From Monosiga brevicollis MX1 (lineage: Eukaryota; Opisthokonta; Choanoflagellata; Craspedida; Salpingoecidae): a stretch of DNA of 64,000 nucleotides. Below, one piece after another: positions 12,438 through 23,700 of the stretch (positions are counted from its first letter, which is position 1; each line of letters opens with the position of its first letter). Location: assembly GCF_000002865.3 (NCBI RefSeq), contig NW_001865046.1:894820-958819 (forward strand), written 5' to 3'. The position numbers and the translations under genes were made by a program. The notes below the pieces were generated by a model. The model had not been told where the DNA came from, did not search any database, and saw only the letters and a list, made by a program, of their open reading frames with translations.

Positions 12438-12709
12438 GCTCGGGTGAGGGCGTACGCGGCTCGTAGCATGCCTTTTGCTCTGAGCCTTGACGTGGCTAGT
12501 TTGGCATCGGTTGAAAGGTTTGTAAGCTTGCAGATTAGGTTGACAAAAAAAGCAAATAAGTTTTACATGTGAATTGGAACTTGAATCTTGCCAAGCTCGC
12601 CTTTAATTCTCATCGCACACTCTACAAGGGCTACTCAACAACGATGTGGCTGGATCGTGCATCCAATCGAATCGTCTCAGCACCAGCGTTGCACATGGCA
12701 TTTTGCAAT

Positions 12710-14790
12710 TAGGCGAGGGCCAGTGCCTTCTTCTCCTCGAACAGCTTGATGGCGCGCTGCCAGACTGGGTTGCTATCCATCTACACCGCCATCCAGCAAT
12801 GTAGCCCCCCCCACACACACAACGTGAGAGGTGAGCTTCAACATCCATGGGTTCAGGAGAAAGGACAAGTGAGAGAAAAGCATTCCGAAACGCACGTTCT
12901 TGAGCTCGCGAATCGAGGGAAGCAGATCATGGCAGTAGCGGTCCGAGGACTCCTTGGGCAAAAGCGTGGGCAGGTGATCAATGGTGATCACATCCACAGG
13001 GCCGCCCACCCTGAAGTTGGCAGAGTCATTAAAAGCGCAAAATGAGAAGCATGCTGCGGTCCATGGTGGGATGGATATCTCTGGCAAGATCGAGTACCAG
13101 GATCTTACTTGGGCTTGACTTGATAAGTGGGCTCGTCAAAGGTGGTGCTCTTGTTGGCAAAAGGGATGGGGTTGTGGGGGTTGGAGGTATCACAAGAAAC
13201 GTCGCACACCACCGAGAGAGCGCTAAAATATCCACAAGGGTGGCAAAAGTGTGCGTGAGGAAGTGTTCAAGGCGTTTCGGGCACAGAAGAAAAGTAGAAG
13301 AAGAAAAAGGAGAAGGGAAAAATAAAAAAAAAAGAGATGGCACAAACCGATCCTCCTTCTCGAGCATGGCCTCGGTGATAAAGGGTGGGATGGGCTGTGA
13401 GAGGTAGATGCAGTTGACGAAAATGTCCACATCAAGCAGCTCGTTGAAAGGACCGCCGACCTTGGTCTCGGCCATGTCCCACCGCAGCACGTTGGCTCTG
13501 CATTGCATTCCGAGCCGAACAATGAGGCCTCGGATATCTTTAATGTCTACCAAACTGGTAGGGGCTGCAAAGTCGTGGCAGAACCATGGTTTCATTGGCT
13601 TACTCAGGAATGCCGGCACGAGTGGCAAAGTCACAGGCACCGTTGCCGCAACGACCAAGCGCGCCAATGACGAGAACACGGGGAAGGCGGCCATCATTCT
13701 TAGCCGCGGCAGCCTCGATTCGTGCGCGGCTGTACTTGAGGAGCTCATCCTCGTTGGGATAGGCCGACAAGGCACCGTAGGGCTTGTCACCCCTGGACCA
13801 CGACGTGAGACGAGGGTGAGGTTTCTTGATGTGGTCTGGGTCACTGAGGGAGAGAGGGAGAAGGGAACAAGAGCAAGAGCGATACGAACTCGAGCTTGCG
13901 GTGGCACCAGACGTCCAAGGCGGAAAAGGATCCGGCGAATCCGGCCATGTAGCCAAATGCGGCAACGCGACGGCCTGGGAAGCAGAGCTCAGCACATGGT
14001 AAGCCGGCGCTCTTGGGGTTGTCGGGTTTCCAGCCACACGCATAGGCACAAACACAGCCCGGAAACAGCCACACAAATGTGGATACGGGGTGGGTACGGG
14101 AATAAAAGGCTCACCTTGGTCATTGGTGAGAAACTCCATGTCGAGAAGGCTGCCATTGCCGGCATGGAAGCGCTTGAGAAGATCCTTCCAGCCTCCCTGG
14201 TTCTTGTAGCAGTGACCAAAGTAGAGGTGGGTGTGCTCAAGAGGCGAGCCATCCTCGGGCAGCTCCTTCAGACCCACAATGATGGCATCCTTTGGAGCCG
14301 AGGGCCAGCTCTGGCTCTCAGCCAGTTGGCAGCCCACACTGGAAAGCACACATACACCACACGAATACACATTCAAAACAAAATCAAGTATCGTGATGAG
14401 GCTAGGCCGGGCACAATATCAATGACCTTGTTGACGAGAGCGCTGGGCGGGAAAAGACAGGCAATTCACAGGTTGACACGATTGCGGAGACAAAATGTTC
14501 AACGCACGCTTCATAGTCACTGTCCTCGTAGATGCGCTTGGTGCTGGCTTCAGGCGAGCGTTCAACGGTGATGGTGTAGCCTATGGAAGGTGGAGCGCCA
14601 GGGAAATGTGTACATTAGTTCATTAGGATGTGGCAGAAATGGAGAACACAGACACAAGGGATCGGGGCATATGTGTGTGCATGTGCGTGCGAGCGGGCAC
14701 ACCTTCGCCGAGAAGCTCCTTGCAGGCCTCGGGGGTGAGGGCCGTGCGGTGTTCGTTGGCCTTGACTTCACTGCGGAGCCAGAGATGCAT
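12710..14790 (-). CDS. LYS1: Saccharopine dehydrogenase (NAD+, L-lysine-forming)
   Basis: Multi-exon gene. The ATG at 14790 begins MHLWLRSEVKANEHRTALTP, the conserved N-terminus of the fungal LYS1 family, followed by GYTITVERSPEAS. Further family blocks are DAIIVGLKELPED, LYFGHCYKNQGGW, RRVAAFGYMAGFAG, VLVIGALGRCGNG (the Rossmann NAD-binding loop), WDMAETKVGGPF, DIFVNCIYLSQPIPPF and DVSCDTSNPHNPIPF. It ends KKALALA before TAA at 12710-12712. The enzyme catalyses the last step of lysine synthesis by the alpha-aminoadipate route, saccharopine to lysine plus 2-oxoglutarate. This monofunctional, lysine-forming type differs from the bifunctional animal catabolic enzyme. No mitochondrial presequence is obvious. 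The 3' end is 273 bp from the convergent GGCT-like gene. Exon ends: 14703-14790 and 14508-14580 are firm, the rest approximate. Confidence 0.93.
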
Positions 14791-15137
14791 GGTGTTGGTC
14801 TATGGGAACAAAGCACAGGGGCGACAGCGAAAGCCTGCACAATACACAGCAGTCGCACCACGGAGGAGGGTGCAGGGGCACAGGCAGATGGAAATGAGGC
14901 AGGATCGCAGAGCGAGAGGGTCCCTCCAAGACAACACAGCCGTCCATGGCCATCATTTGGGAGCATTCAAACTTGATCCAACAACACTGGCATTTGAGAG
15001 CCTGATTCCCACGACAAACTCGCGACCCACTGCCTTCCTCACCGCGACAGGGAGCGAGGCCAGAAAGGCAGAGAGGCAGAGAGCGAGGCAGCGAGGGCCA
15101 CAACCTTGATAAAATGGTTGATCGCCCACATGCGCGC

Positions 15138-15164
15138 GCTCTCTTTCTCTCTCTCTCTCTCTAA
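15138..15164. repeat. (CT)n microsatellite
   Basis: A CT run in the divergent intergenic space between LYS1 and the PB1/UBA gene. No gene was found in this 1.5-kb space. Confidence 0.85.
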
Positions 15165-15417
15165 ATAACCTTGCTTGAAATACCAGAGACGTTGTGAAAC
15201 ATTATAAAGTATATTACTTATTTATCGTTTTCTTAGGCTTGTGAGACTTTGGCTTGGTCTAAAGGCTCTTTCTGTACATCAAAAGTATTTTGGGGTGCTC
15301 ATCACACTGGCAAAAAGATCTGACAAACACAATTTTGCTGACAACGCAAAGGATCTATCTGACATCAAGAAGAGGGACATCATCATCATGATGTGAAGCT
15401 AAAGTAGTCAGGCCAAT

Positions 15418-15492
15418 GACACACACACACACACACACACACGCACTACAACGTCGGGTGCACACATGTAACGTTGGCATAAGAGCAGTCGG

Positions 15493-15524
<32 letters not shown>
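15418..15524. repeat. Facing (CA)n and (GT)n microsatellites
   Basis: A CA run at about 15419-15442 is followed by a GT run at about 15496-15524, with about 54 bp between. Being complementary, they could pair as an imperfect hairpin in single-stranded DNA or RNA. Confidence 0.85.
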
Positions 15525-15525
<1 letters not shown>

Positions 15526-15917
15526 AGCTATGGTGCAGTTGAACTGGGGGGAGGTGATCGGGTTGGCTGGCACTGCCTTGGGCAGGGGTGGTGGTGGTTT
15601 GCTTTGGAAGGTGCTGGAAGTGCCGGCTGAACTTGTCCTTTTGCACCGTTATTGGTCTGGATCAGTTGATGCTTCACTGACGTTGGGGGTCGTTTGAGAT
15701 CCGACATTGACCGACGCCATTCTCGTCCAGCATGACCTCATCCGCAGCCACTTGCCCATCCCCCACGTCAGGTAGACGATGCCAGTCGCTGGTGTGCTGG
15801 TAAGAGGCGCGGTGCCATTCTGGACCGCGTCTCGTCCCACACGTCACTTATGTCCTCTTACAAGTAGAGTGCCGAGCGCTGGCAGTGGCATTTTTCTCAA
15901 CCTAGCCGGTTCCCACT

Positions 15918-16255
15918 TCAGCACCAGCACCAGCACCAGCACCAGCACCAGCACCAGCACCAGCACCAGCACCAGCACCAGCACCAGCACCAGCACCAGC
16001 ACCAGCACCAGCACCAGCACCAGCACCAGCACCAGCACCAGCACCAGCACCAGCACCAGCACCAGCACCAGCACCAGCACCAGCACCAGCACCAGCACCA
16101 GCACCAGCACCAGCACCAGCACCAGCACCAGCACCAGCACCAGCACCAGCACCAGCACCAGCACCAGCACCAGCACCAGCACCAGCACCAGCACCAGCAC
16201 CAGCACCAGCACCAGCACCAGCACCAGCATCAGCACCAGCATCAGCACCAGCACT
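15918..16255. repeat. (CAGCAC)n hexanucleotide array, about 56 units
   Basis: A nearly perfect CAGCAC array of about 340 bp, with a few CAGCAT variants at its 3' end (after 16225). It ends 18 bp before the ATG of the PB1/UBA gene at 16273. All frames are open through it: Ser-Thr, Gln-His or Ala-Pro on the plus strand, and Leu-Val on the minus strand. Open frames here are therefore not evidence of coding. Confidence 0.95.
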
Positions 16256-16272
16256 GACCCTTGGCCATCACC

Positions 16273-16974
16273 ATGACTCTGCTCACCTCCATCAAGCTCT
16301 ACCTTCCCAACAACGTCGTGCGTCGTCTGCCCTTTCGCGATGAGTTCCTCGATGTGGCCCATCTGCGCCATGCCATCGAGGCCATCGATGCCGATAGCAC
16401 CCTGTCGGGCCACGTCTGGCATCTGACCTGGATCGGTACGTGCTCCAGCCTCCCAAATACCTTGAATTGGACTCCTCGGCGCGCTCGACGCTCGCTTCAA
16501 CTTCTCGACTCGTCAACTCACACCACTACCGTGCCTGCCTCGTATGCTTGCAGATGAAGATCGTGACCGGGTCATCATTGGTGGTAGCGATGAACTGCAG
16601 GTGGCATATGACACCTTTGCTCGCGTCTTCCAGACCGACGTTGTCCGCTTCATCATCGTAGTGCCCGACGACGAGCGCGAGCGCCGCGCCCATCTCAACG
16701 AGGCCTTTGAATCAGCCTTCAGCTCGTTGGCTGGCCAAGCCCAAGAAGTGTTTGGCAATCTTGGGCCTTTTGGCGTGTTTGTTGATGGTCTGCGCCGCTG
16801 CCCGCGTACTCGTCGCTGCCCAGCCCAGTCTGCTGATGATAACTCCGAGCAGGAGGGAGGTGCTCGACGTTGCCGTCGTCGTTGCCAACGCCGCACTGCC
16901 GAGCGAGATGAGGAGCAACAGCGCCGTGGCTCTGCAGCTGCTCGAGCTGCGGCTGCGGAAGCTCGCCGACGCCT

Positions 16975-17011
<37 letters not shown>

Positions 17012-17401
17012 TACGCACAAGGTCAAGAACAACACCAACAACAAGAGCAGGTGCGTGCCGCTGCCGCGGCTGCCGAGAAGCTTGGCACCAGCACGCCCAC
17101 TTCCGGGTCGACCGCGACCACCGCCAATGCAACGGGCGCCGACGCGTGGGACTTTGTGAATTTGTCCCCAACGCAAGAGTCTGCCGCAGATCAGATTCCA
17201 CCACGTGCTACCAGCAAGACCGAGACCGAGGCCGGCCTACACCATGGCCACGAGGAGGAGGCTTATGCCACCCAACTGAGTGTGCTCCGCGAAATGGGCT
17301 TTCCCCAAGACAAGTCCACTTTGCTTGCTCTCCTCCATCGTCATCACGGCGTGATGGCGGGCGTCGTCGGCGAGCTTTTCGCCTCTTCCTTGTCTGAATA
17401 G
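16273..17401 (+). CDS. PB1- and UBA-domain protein, sequestosome-like architecture
   Basis: Two exons, 16273-16435 and 16554-17401, join in frame to about 336 residues. Residues about 5-80 form a PB1 domain: it opens with a basic strand (SIKLYLP) and contains the acidic OPCA-type motif DEDRDRVIIGGSDEL across the splice junction, so it could pair head-to-tail with other PB1 domains. The middle is Arg/Glu-rich with a run of about ten glutamines (CAG repeat, 16978-17007). The last ~45 residues form a UBA ubiquitin-binding domain (LREMGFPQDKSTLLALLHRHHG). PB1 plus C-terminal UBA is the arrangement of p62/SQSTM1 and NBR1, selective-autophagy receptors. I see no ZZ zinc finger and no convincing LC3-interacting motif. 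So the role is suggested, not shown. Confidence 0.8.
16978..17007 (+). repeat. CAG run encoding polyglutamine
   Basis: About ten CAG codons in the linker of the PB1/UBA protein, followed by a Gln/Glu-rich stretch. Confidence 0.9.
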
Positions 17402-17733
17402 TGTTCTGATCGCTCTGCCTACTTCGCCATCCGATCTCGATACTGTGCTACTTGTCTATTTGTCTTGTGCATGTTGATGCAGCATGATACCTTTCTTGCT
17501 GGTCGCGCTATTTGTATGATTTCCTCTCTTGTCCTCGACAACGGAGTTTTCGCAATACCGCTCTCGTTCGTTCCGTCGTTCGTAAATGAAATTCCCGGTC
17601 ATGTTGCTGTGCATTGCTATATGTCGTTTCTGATATCGAATTGAAAGCTTGGCGCCAATCACGCATGTAATGCCAACGCCCTTTCAACTCTGGCCAAAGC
17701 CCTTACACACGTGACACCCAGTGTCTGCCGTGC
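17402..17733. other. Convergent 3' intergenic space
   Basis: 332 bp between the stop codons of the PB1/UBA gene and the Obg gene. It should hold both polyadenylation regions. I see no canonical AATAAA on either strand that I would trust, and nothing else. Confidence 0.5.
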
Positions 17734-19873
17734 TCAGCGGCGGTCATCATAGACACGCCGGGCCCGCTTGCGATACTCTTGTACAATGTCCGTGTCTTCG
17801 CCAAATAGGTATTCCTCAAACACCTGGCGCCGCGTCTTGGGGCGCAACCGATTGCGCGATGCGCTAGTGCCCGTCCAAGCATCCAGGGTGGCCTGCGGGA
17901 TGTATGGCCCAACCTGCTCGTAGTCGGAATCAGCATAAGGGTCAGAACTTGCCGTAGGGGCCACATTCTCCTGGGAAGGTGCGGCTTCGGCCTCGGCATC
18001 AGCCTGCGCAGCCTCAACCTCGCGGCGTAGAATCTTCACCAAACGCTTGAGTCCCGCGCCAGTGTTGACAGAGACGGGCAGGAGGGATGTCTGGGCCGGC
18101 AAACGGCCATCAGCAACCAGTTTGTCAAACTCAGCCCGGAAGGTTGCCCACTTTTCTGCAGCGCCTGGCGTGTCCACCTTGTTGAAGCAGACAATGCAGC
18201 GCCGAGATCGGAGCCACTCGGCTGAATAGGCCTCGAGCTCTTGCAACAGGATTTGAAGATCACGTTCTGCCGTGGACCGGTGCTCCTTGTGGCTGAATCC
18301 ATGCGCATCGACGACAAAGAGAAGCACCTATCCCCGTTGACGAGCAGGTCGCAGCGCACATGCATAAGGCGGGTGTGTGCCAGACAGGTGCAGGGCGCTG
18401 TGAGTAAACGCAGACACAACGCAGAGAGGAGAGAACAAAGGCGGCGCAGCAAGCGTTTGGGCACAGCACGCAACAACATGTCGGCCACTGAATCTCACAT
18501 GAGTACGTTCGACGTGGCGTAAAAAGGCGTGGCCCATGCCTCGATTGAGAGCGGCACCCTCCACTAGGCCAGGGATATCAGCCACTGAAATTCGGCCAAA
18601 GTCGTCGTACTCCACCGTCCCAATATTGGGATGGAGAGTTGTAAAGGGGTACGAAGCAATGCGCGGCCGTGCCCTGTTCGCAATAATCATCGCCAGACAA
18701 ATTTGATGGTGAGGGCCGTCGCAAACAGGCCTTGAACAGGTTGTTGCTCACGGATCCACTCATCGCATTGCTGTGAGATGGGTGTGTGAGGCACAAGTCT
18801 CGAGCACCGACCGGGAAATGGTGCGCAGCAGGCTGGATTTGCCGGCGTTGGGGAAGCCGACCAGGCCCACGTCAGCGATGGCTTTGAGTTCAAAAATGAC
18901 GTGGTTACGATCGCCACGCAGGCCCGAGTACTGTGAATTGGTCTTGGGGCTGCCCCCGTCGCCGCCGCTGCGTGGAAGCCAACGTGCACAAAGCCATGAG
19001 ATTCGGGGGTGATCGCCCGGTGAGTGGCAAGCAGTTGGCTTCTCAGCGGCAAGGTGGTTCACAGCTGCATTAGGGGTGGCCACGGGGGATGCCGACTGAC
19101 CGGGCAAGAAGCGCTGTTTCGCCAGGCTGGGAGAGGTCTGCCAAGGGCTCGCCGTTGTCAAAGCAGACCAGCGTGCCGACGGGCACCTTGAGGATGGCAT
19201 CTGCCAAATGCCGATTCAACCGTCATGAGATATTGAGCCTCGCACTACCACGGCGCGGCCGCCATCAAACCCTGGAGGACAGGTTTACCTCAATGTAACG
19301 CACCTTCACCCTTACGCTCAGCAGAGTGACGACTACCATTTTCGCCAGGCTCGGCTCGGCAGCGCTTCATATTTCGCAGGGCCTGGAGCGTAGTCACATT
19401 GGGGTCTGCCATGGCAAAGACGTCACCGCCTTGGCCGCCCATGGCACCATGGCGCGCGCTGCCCTGCCCGCCGGTGCCGCCGACCACATGCAGGCGGACG
19501 TGGTCCACAAAGCCCTAGCAGAGTTCAAAACATTTATCGTGAGCTTTGTACATGGGTGGGTTGGCTCTGTCTCGAGGCGTTTTGAACCAAGACCGGCAGG
19601 AACGTCGTCGGCGAGCAGTACACGCCCACCCATCTGCTTCCGAAAGAAACCGTCACATTCAGGCTGGATGTGGAGACTTACATGGGCTTTGTCGGAAAAG
19701 TCATCGTCAATGGTGTGTTCCACGGCTAATCGGTGGCTCAAGGATAACCAGCGCACAGGTTGGTGGGACTGGACGGTGAAAACATGGGAAATCAAAGCTT
19801 TGCACGGGTCTCTGGCCGTGGGAAAGATTGCTGGCCTCGCTCGCGCCACCTGCAGCAACCCGCGCAGGGCCAT
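17734..19873 (-). CDS. Obg-family GTPase, probably mitochondrial (MTG2/GTPBP5-like)
   Basis: Six exons, with 19682-19873, 19514 inward and 17734-18327 firm. The first exon encodes a basic, acid-poor leader ([17 protein letters not shown]) like a mitochondrial presequence. Exon 2 opens the glycine-rich Obg fold ([17 protein letters not shown]), continuing to [11 protein letters not shown] and the ARGGDGG turn. The G domain has the P-loop [11 protein letters not shown], the switch region [15 protein letters not shown] (G3) and NKVD (G4). The C-terminus is acidic then basic. Obg GTPases bind the large ribosomal subunit late in assembly, and the leader suggests mitoribosome assembly. Two donors (GTCAGT, GTCGGT) are weak but give a perfect family match. 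The gene is head-to-head with IRE1, 858 bp apart. Confidence 0.9.
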
Positions 19874-20731
19874 CGTGCAGGGAGGAGGCCAAACCTGCAA
19901 CGGTCTGGCTGTTCAGTGGGAAAGAAAAACCGGAAGGTTCGAGGACCAACTCAAAGTTGAGACCCTGGTACTGATCAAAGTGCAGGTAGCACTTTGCTCA
20001 TGCTTCACCAGCCAAATCCTGCTCCAGCGGTACCGTGAGCACGCGCTGTAGTGTCGGTCGTCGTGTACGAGCAGCACGCCGACAGAGCAGGGCGGGGTCA
20101 CGCTGCCGAGGTGACAATAAAAGATGACAGTAAAAGATGACAATAATTGCATGATTGACTGGTTTCGCCTGCTGGATCTTGGCAGCGTTCTGACGTGGCA
20201 TAAGCGAGAGAATGATTGTTCGTGTGGGAAAGACACAGAGACAGGGCTTGCTTGTAACCAAGACGAAAGGGATTTATAGTGGGTTTCAGAGATAGGAGAG
20301 CGTTTCAGCTTGGTTCAGAGAATAAGCCGAAAGACTCGCACATGTAAGCCACAACCATCTGACAACTGACAGGGCTTCTGAGAAGAATACGGAAAATACG
20401 AAAAAGATGCATGTCAACTTGATATATCAATGAACTGTAATGATAAGACAACGTCAGTTGTTGAAGAGAATTATGCAGCTTTTGCTGAAGAGAGGTTTAA
20501 GGTTGTGCCGGCTTTTATTTTTTTTTTTTCGGTTCATGTCAAGAACGGCAGCGGGTGCATCGGCAACGCGCTCGGTGTCTGAGCAGGCGCGGTGCCGCTG
20601 GCGATGCGCACGTTGAATCACCCTTCTATGGTCCTCTTTGCCTCTTGCTCTGGCTTCTTGGCCGGTCTAGGTTGTGCCTTGTTCTGAGCTGCAGTTTGAA
20701 AAGCCACTGTCCGTTTCGTGGTGCGCTCGTC
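19874..20731. promoter_or_regulatory. Divergent promoter space between Obg and IRE1 genes
   Basis: 858 bp that should contain both promoters. It has a direct repeat of AAAAGATGACA near 20117-20142 and a T-run at 20516-20530. No ER-stress element or other known site could be assigned. Confidence 0.35.
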
Positions 20732-23700
20732 ATGGGTCGAGGCGGTGGCCATGGCTGGCTTCAGCTCATGGCCCTTCTCTTGACCGTGTTGATCAGCTGC
20801 AGCAAGGTGAATTGGAGCGTGTCGATGCTTGTTTGTATTCAGCGCCGTTGTTGCCTTTGTGCTAGTGCCTGGACTCGGCTCACTTGCCTGTTGTGTGTGA
20901 GATGGGCAGGCGGCGAGTTCGTCCAAGCAGCTACTGGGCAACCGGCTTTCCCCAAGGCTGGGCAGCGAGGCTGGGACCAACCAGCTGGATTACATTCTGT
21001 CTGCAACAAATTTTCAGCAGCGACATGTGCTTGCGCCCGATGCACCGGCCCACGTGTACGTGGTCACGGTTGACGGTCGCCTGCACGCCTTTGATCTCGC
21101 CACTGGCGAACGCATGTGGCACTATGACACGGGTCCCATCATCGAGGGCTCCGACCAGGTGCGGCTTCCCCCTTGCTTTGGCATGTTTTTTGCTGATTGC
21201 TGGCACTCTGCAGCGCGCGGCGCGCGTCGCACAGCGCACAGCACATGCCAAATCCCATCTCCATCCTGACCGAGTTGCCACTTCGTGCAGACCCCCGACG
21301 ATGAGTCTATGGCCTTTGTTCCCGACGTGCTCAACGGTAACCTCTACACTGCCCGGCGCAACTCGCCTCTTCTTCAACGCCTTGATACTACTGTCAAAGA
21401 TCTGGCAACCGACCATCCACGTAGCTTTTACACAGCCAACGGCACCGTCATCTTTCGCGGCAAAGCCTTCTCCTCCATGGTTCAACTGGAAGCTGACACT
21501 GGTCGCGTGTTGCGCAACTATGATCTTGAGGAAGCCCTGACCACCGAGACCTCACCAACTCTGGACGCAATTGAGACCCACGCCATCTTTGTGGGGCGGA
21601 CGCGTTTTCAGCTGCTCATGAATGAAGCCCGCAGCAACCACCTCCGCCTTAACATGACGGTTCGCCTTCGCTCTTGCGCCAAACCGGCTAATCCCCACGC
21701 GTGCCGTGCACACCGCCCCGTTTTCTTGCACAAGTGAGCTGACCGGGCCACATCGATGCCACCTGATATGCATCCGGCTTAGTATGCCTCCCTGGTCCCA
21801 TCGAGCCGCATTGCCTCGCCACAGCTCCTGGCGGCATATGGCATTCGCCAAAACGAGTGCGTGTTGGGGGACTACTTTCTTCGCATGGGCAAAGCCTCAG
21901 GTCGGTGTTTGCCAGACAAACTACCCCGCTGACGCCTTGGTTCTTGACATGTGCTGGCCCATTCCTCACCTGGTCCGTGGTTGCCATGCATCACTGTCAC
22001 AGGCTGGGTGGCAAAATTCAGCTCACACGTTGTTGACGTCATGGTGGCCGACCCTGCCGGAGATCTCTATCGCGTAAGTGTGTTCAGAGCACATTGAGGC
22101 TTGCCCGACCAATACCTCAAAGCTGCTTGATAGGCACGGCAAGGCTTGAATCGGCTCACTGGTACGTACCTGTCCTCCGGCTGATCGGCAGGTCCCGGCG
22201 CAGCGCGAGGTCAGCGCCCACAGCGCCACCACTTCCCAGGACGATCATGGGGGTCAGATGGTACAGGTGTGTCGGCCATACTACTTGATAGTAGTTTTGC
22301 CATTGATCTGCTCTCTTTACGAAAGACATCGTTCCTTCACAGTGGTCCTTTTCCCCTGTGCCTTTATGATTCCTGCTTGCCCCTCCTCTGCCATACCGTG
22401 CTCATGACTCTCCTCTCTGATCCTTGATCGGTGTAGGTCAAGCAACTTCCCAATAAGGGTCTCGTATACGTGGTGCCCGTGGACATCATCGTGGGCGAAC
22501 TTGAAAGAGACTTGAACGTGCATCAGAATGACCTCGCACCTTACGATCAGGTCCGTCTCAAACCTTGCAGGCTCTACTTCAAGGGAGGGGGAGCAAGGGA
22601 TGTTTATTTGTTGTTATCTTTCTTATCTTTGTGATCCTGCCTTTTCTTTCATCTCTGACCCGATACGTGCGTCGCTGGTGTTGGTATGCTTTGGGGTAGG
22701 TCGTTCGCCACCCCGTCGACTGCACCGTATCGGGACACAGTGGCAGTGACATGCCATGGTGCCGAGCGCTTGGGTTGACAGCGGAATCGGATGCCACAGC
22801 CATCCTCCATTACACAGGTTCGCCAAGCCTTTCTATTCAACCAGGGGGAGAAAAAAAAAAAAAAAAGGAAAAAGAAGTGTTTTTTTTCGCTTGTGGATAG
22901 CATTGCTTGGTGTTGGTCCTTGTAGCATGTGTTTCAGTTCTTACTGGTCCTGCTTTTGGCTACTCATCCTTCTGAACAAACATCACAAAAATCACCTTGC
23001 CTCCAGGCGGCGAGACCTTGGACAACGAGTTGGCAAGCGAAACCTCCTCGCCGATCCCTCCTACCTCCTGGCAACTCATCCTAACGACCGCTGTTGTCAG
23101 CGCAACTGTTACATTGACAGTTCTCTTGATTACGCGGCACTTATCAAAGCCAGCGCCGCGTCCTCTGCTTGCCTCTGATTTTGAGGTCTGCTTGGTTGCT
23201 ACTTGTTGTGTGCGCTTTGAAAGGACCCACCCTTGACCTAACCCTATTCCATCGGCCTGTCTGTCGGAACCGTAGCCGACGTCGTCTTCATCCTTGCATT
23301 CTACTACTCCGCCACTACCACCGTCATCATCATCAGTTCCCAGGCCAGATATTCAGCTTGAGCAGCAGCCCAGGCTTATTGAAGTGTCGGACATCATCCT
23401 GGGGCGTGGCAGTCACGGTACAATTGTCAGCAAAGGTTAGCGCTTCCCAAAGCTGCGGTTACAGCCCTGCACGTTTCAGCCTTGAATAACGATGCTCGAG
23501 GTTGAGATCGACGGTGCTTATGACAGGACGGGCCGCATGTTTTCTTGTGCAGGGCGTTTTCAGAGCCAAGACATTGCCGTCAAGCGTGTTTTGAAGCAGT
23601 ATTATGATGCCGCTCAGCTTGAGGTGCAGATTTTACGAAACCACGATCGCCATGATAACGTCATTAGGTACGCGTTGGTACTCACCCACCTCTATTCAGT

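Noticed and set aside
15779-16500. Long open frames through the CAGCAC array on both strands, giving (Ser-Thr)n and (Leu-Val)n
   Set aside because: A 6-bp repeat without stops is open in every frame, so openness shows nothing. I keep only the ATGA overlap as an observation.
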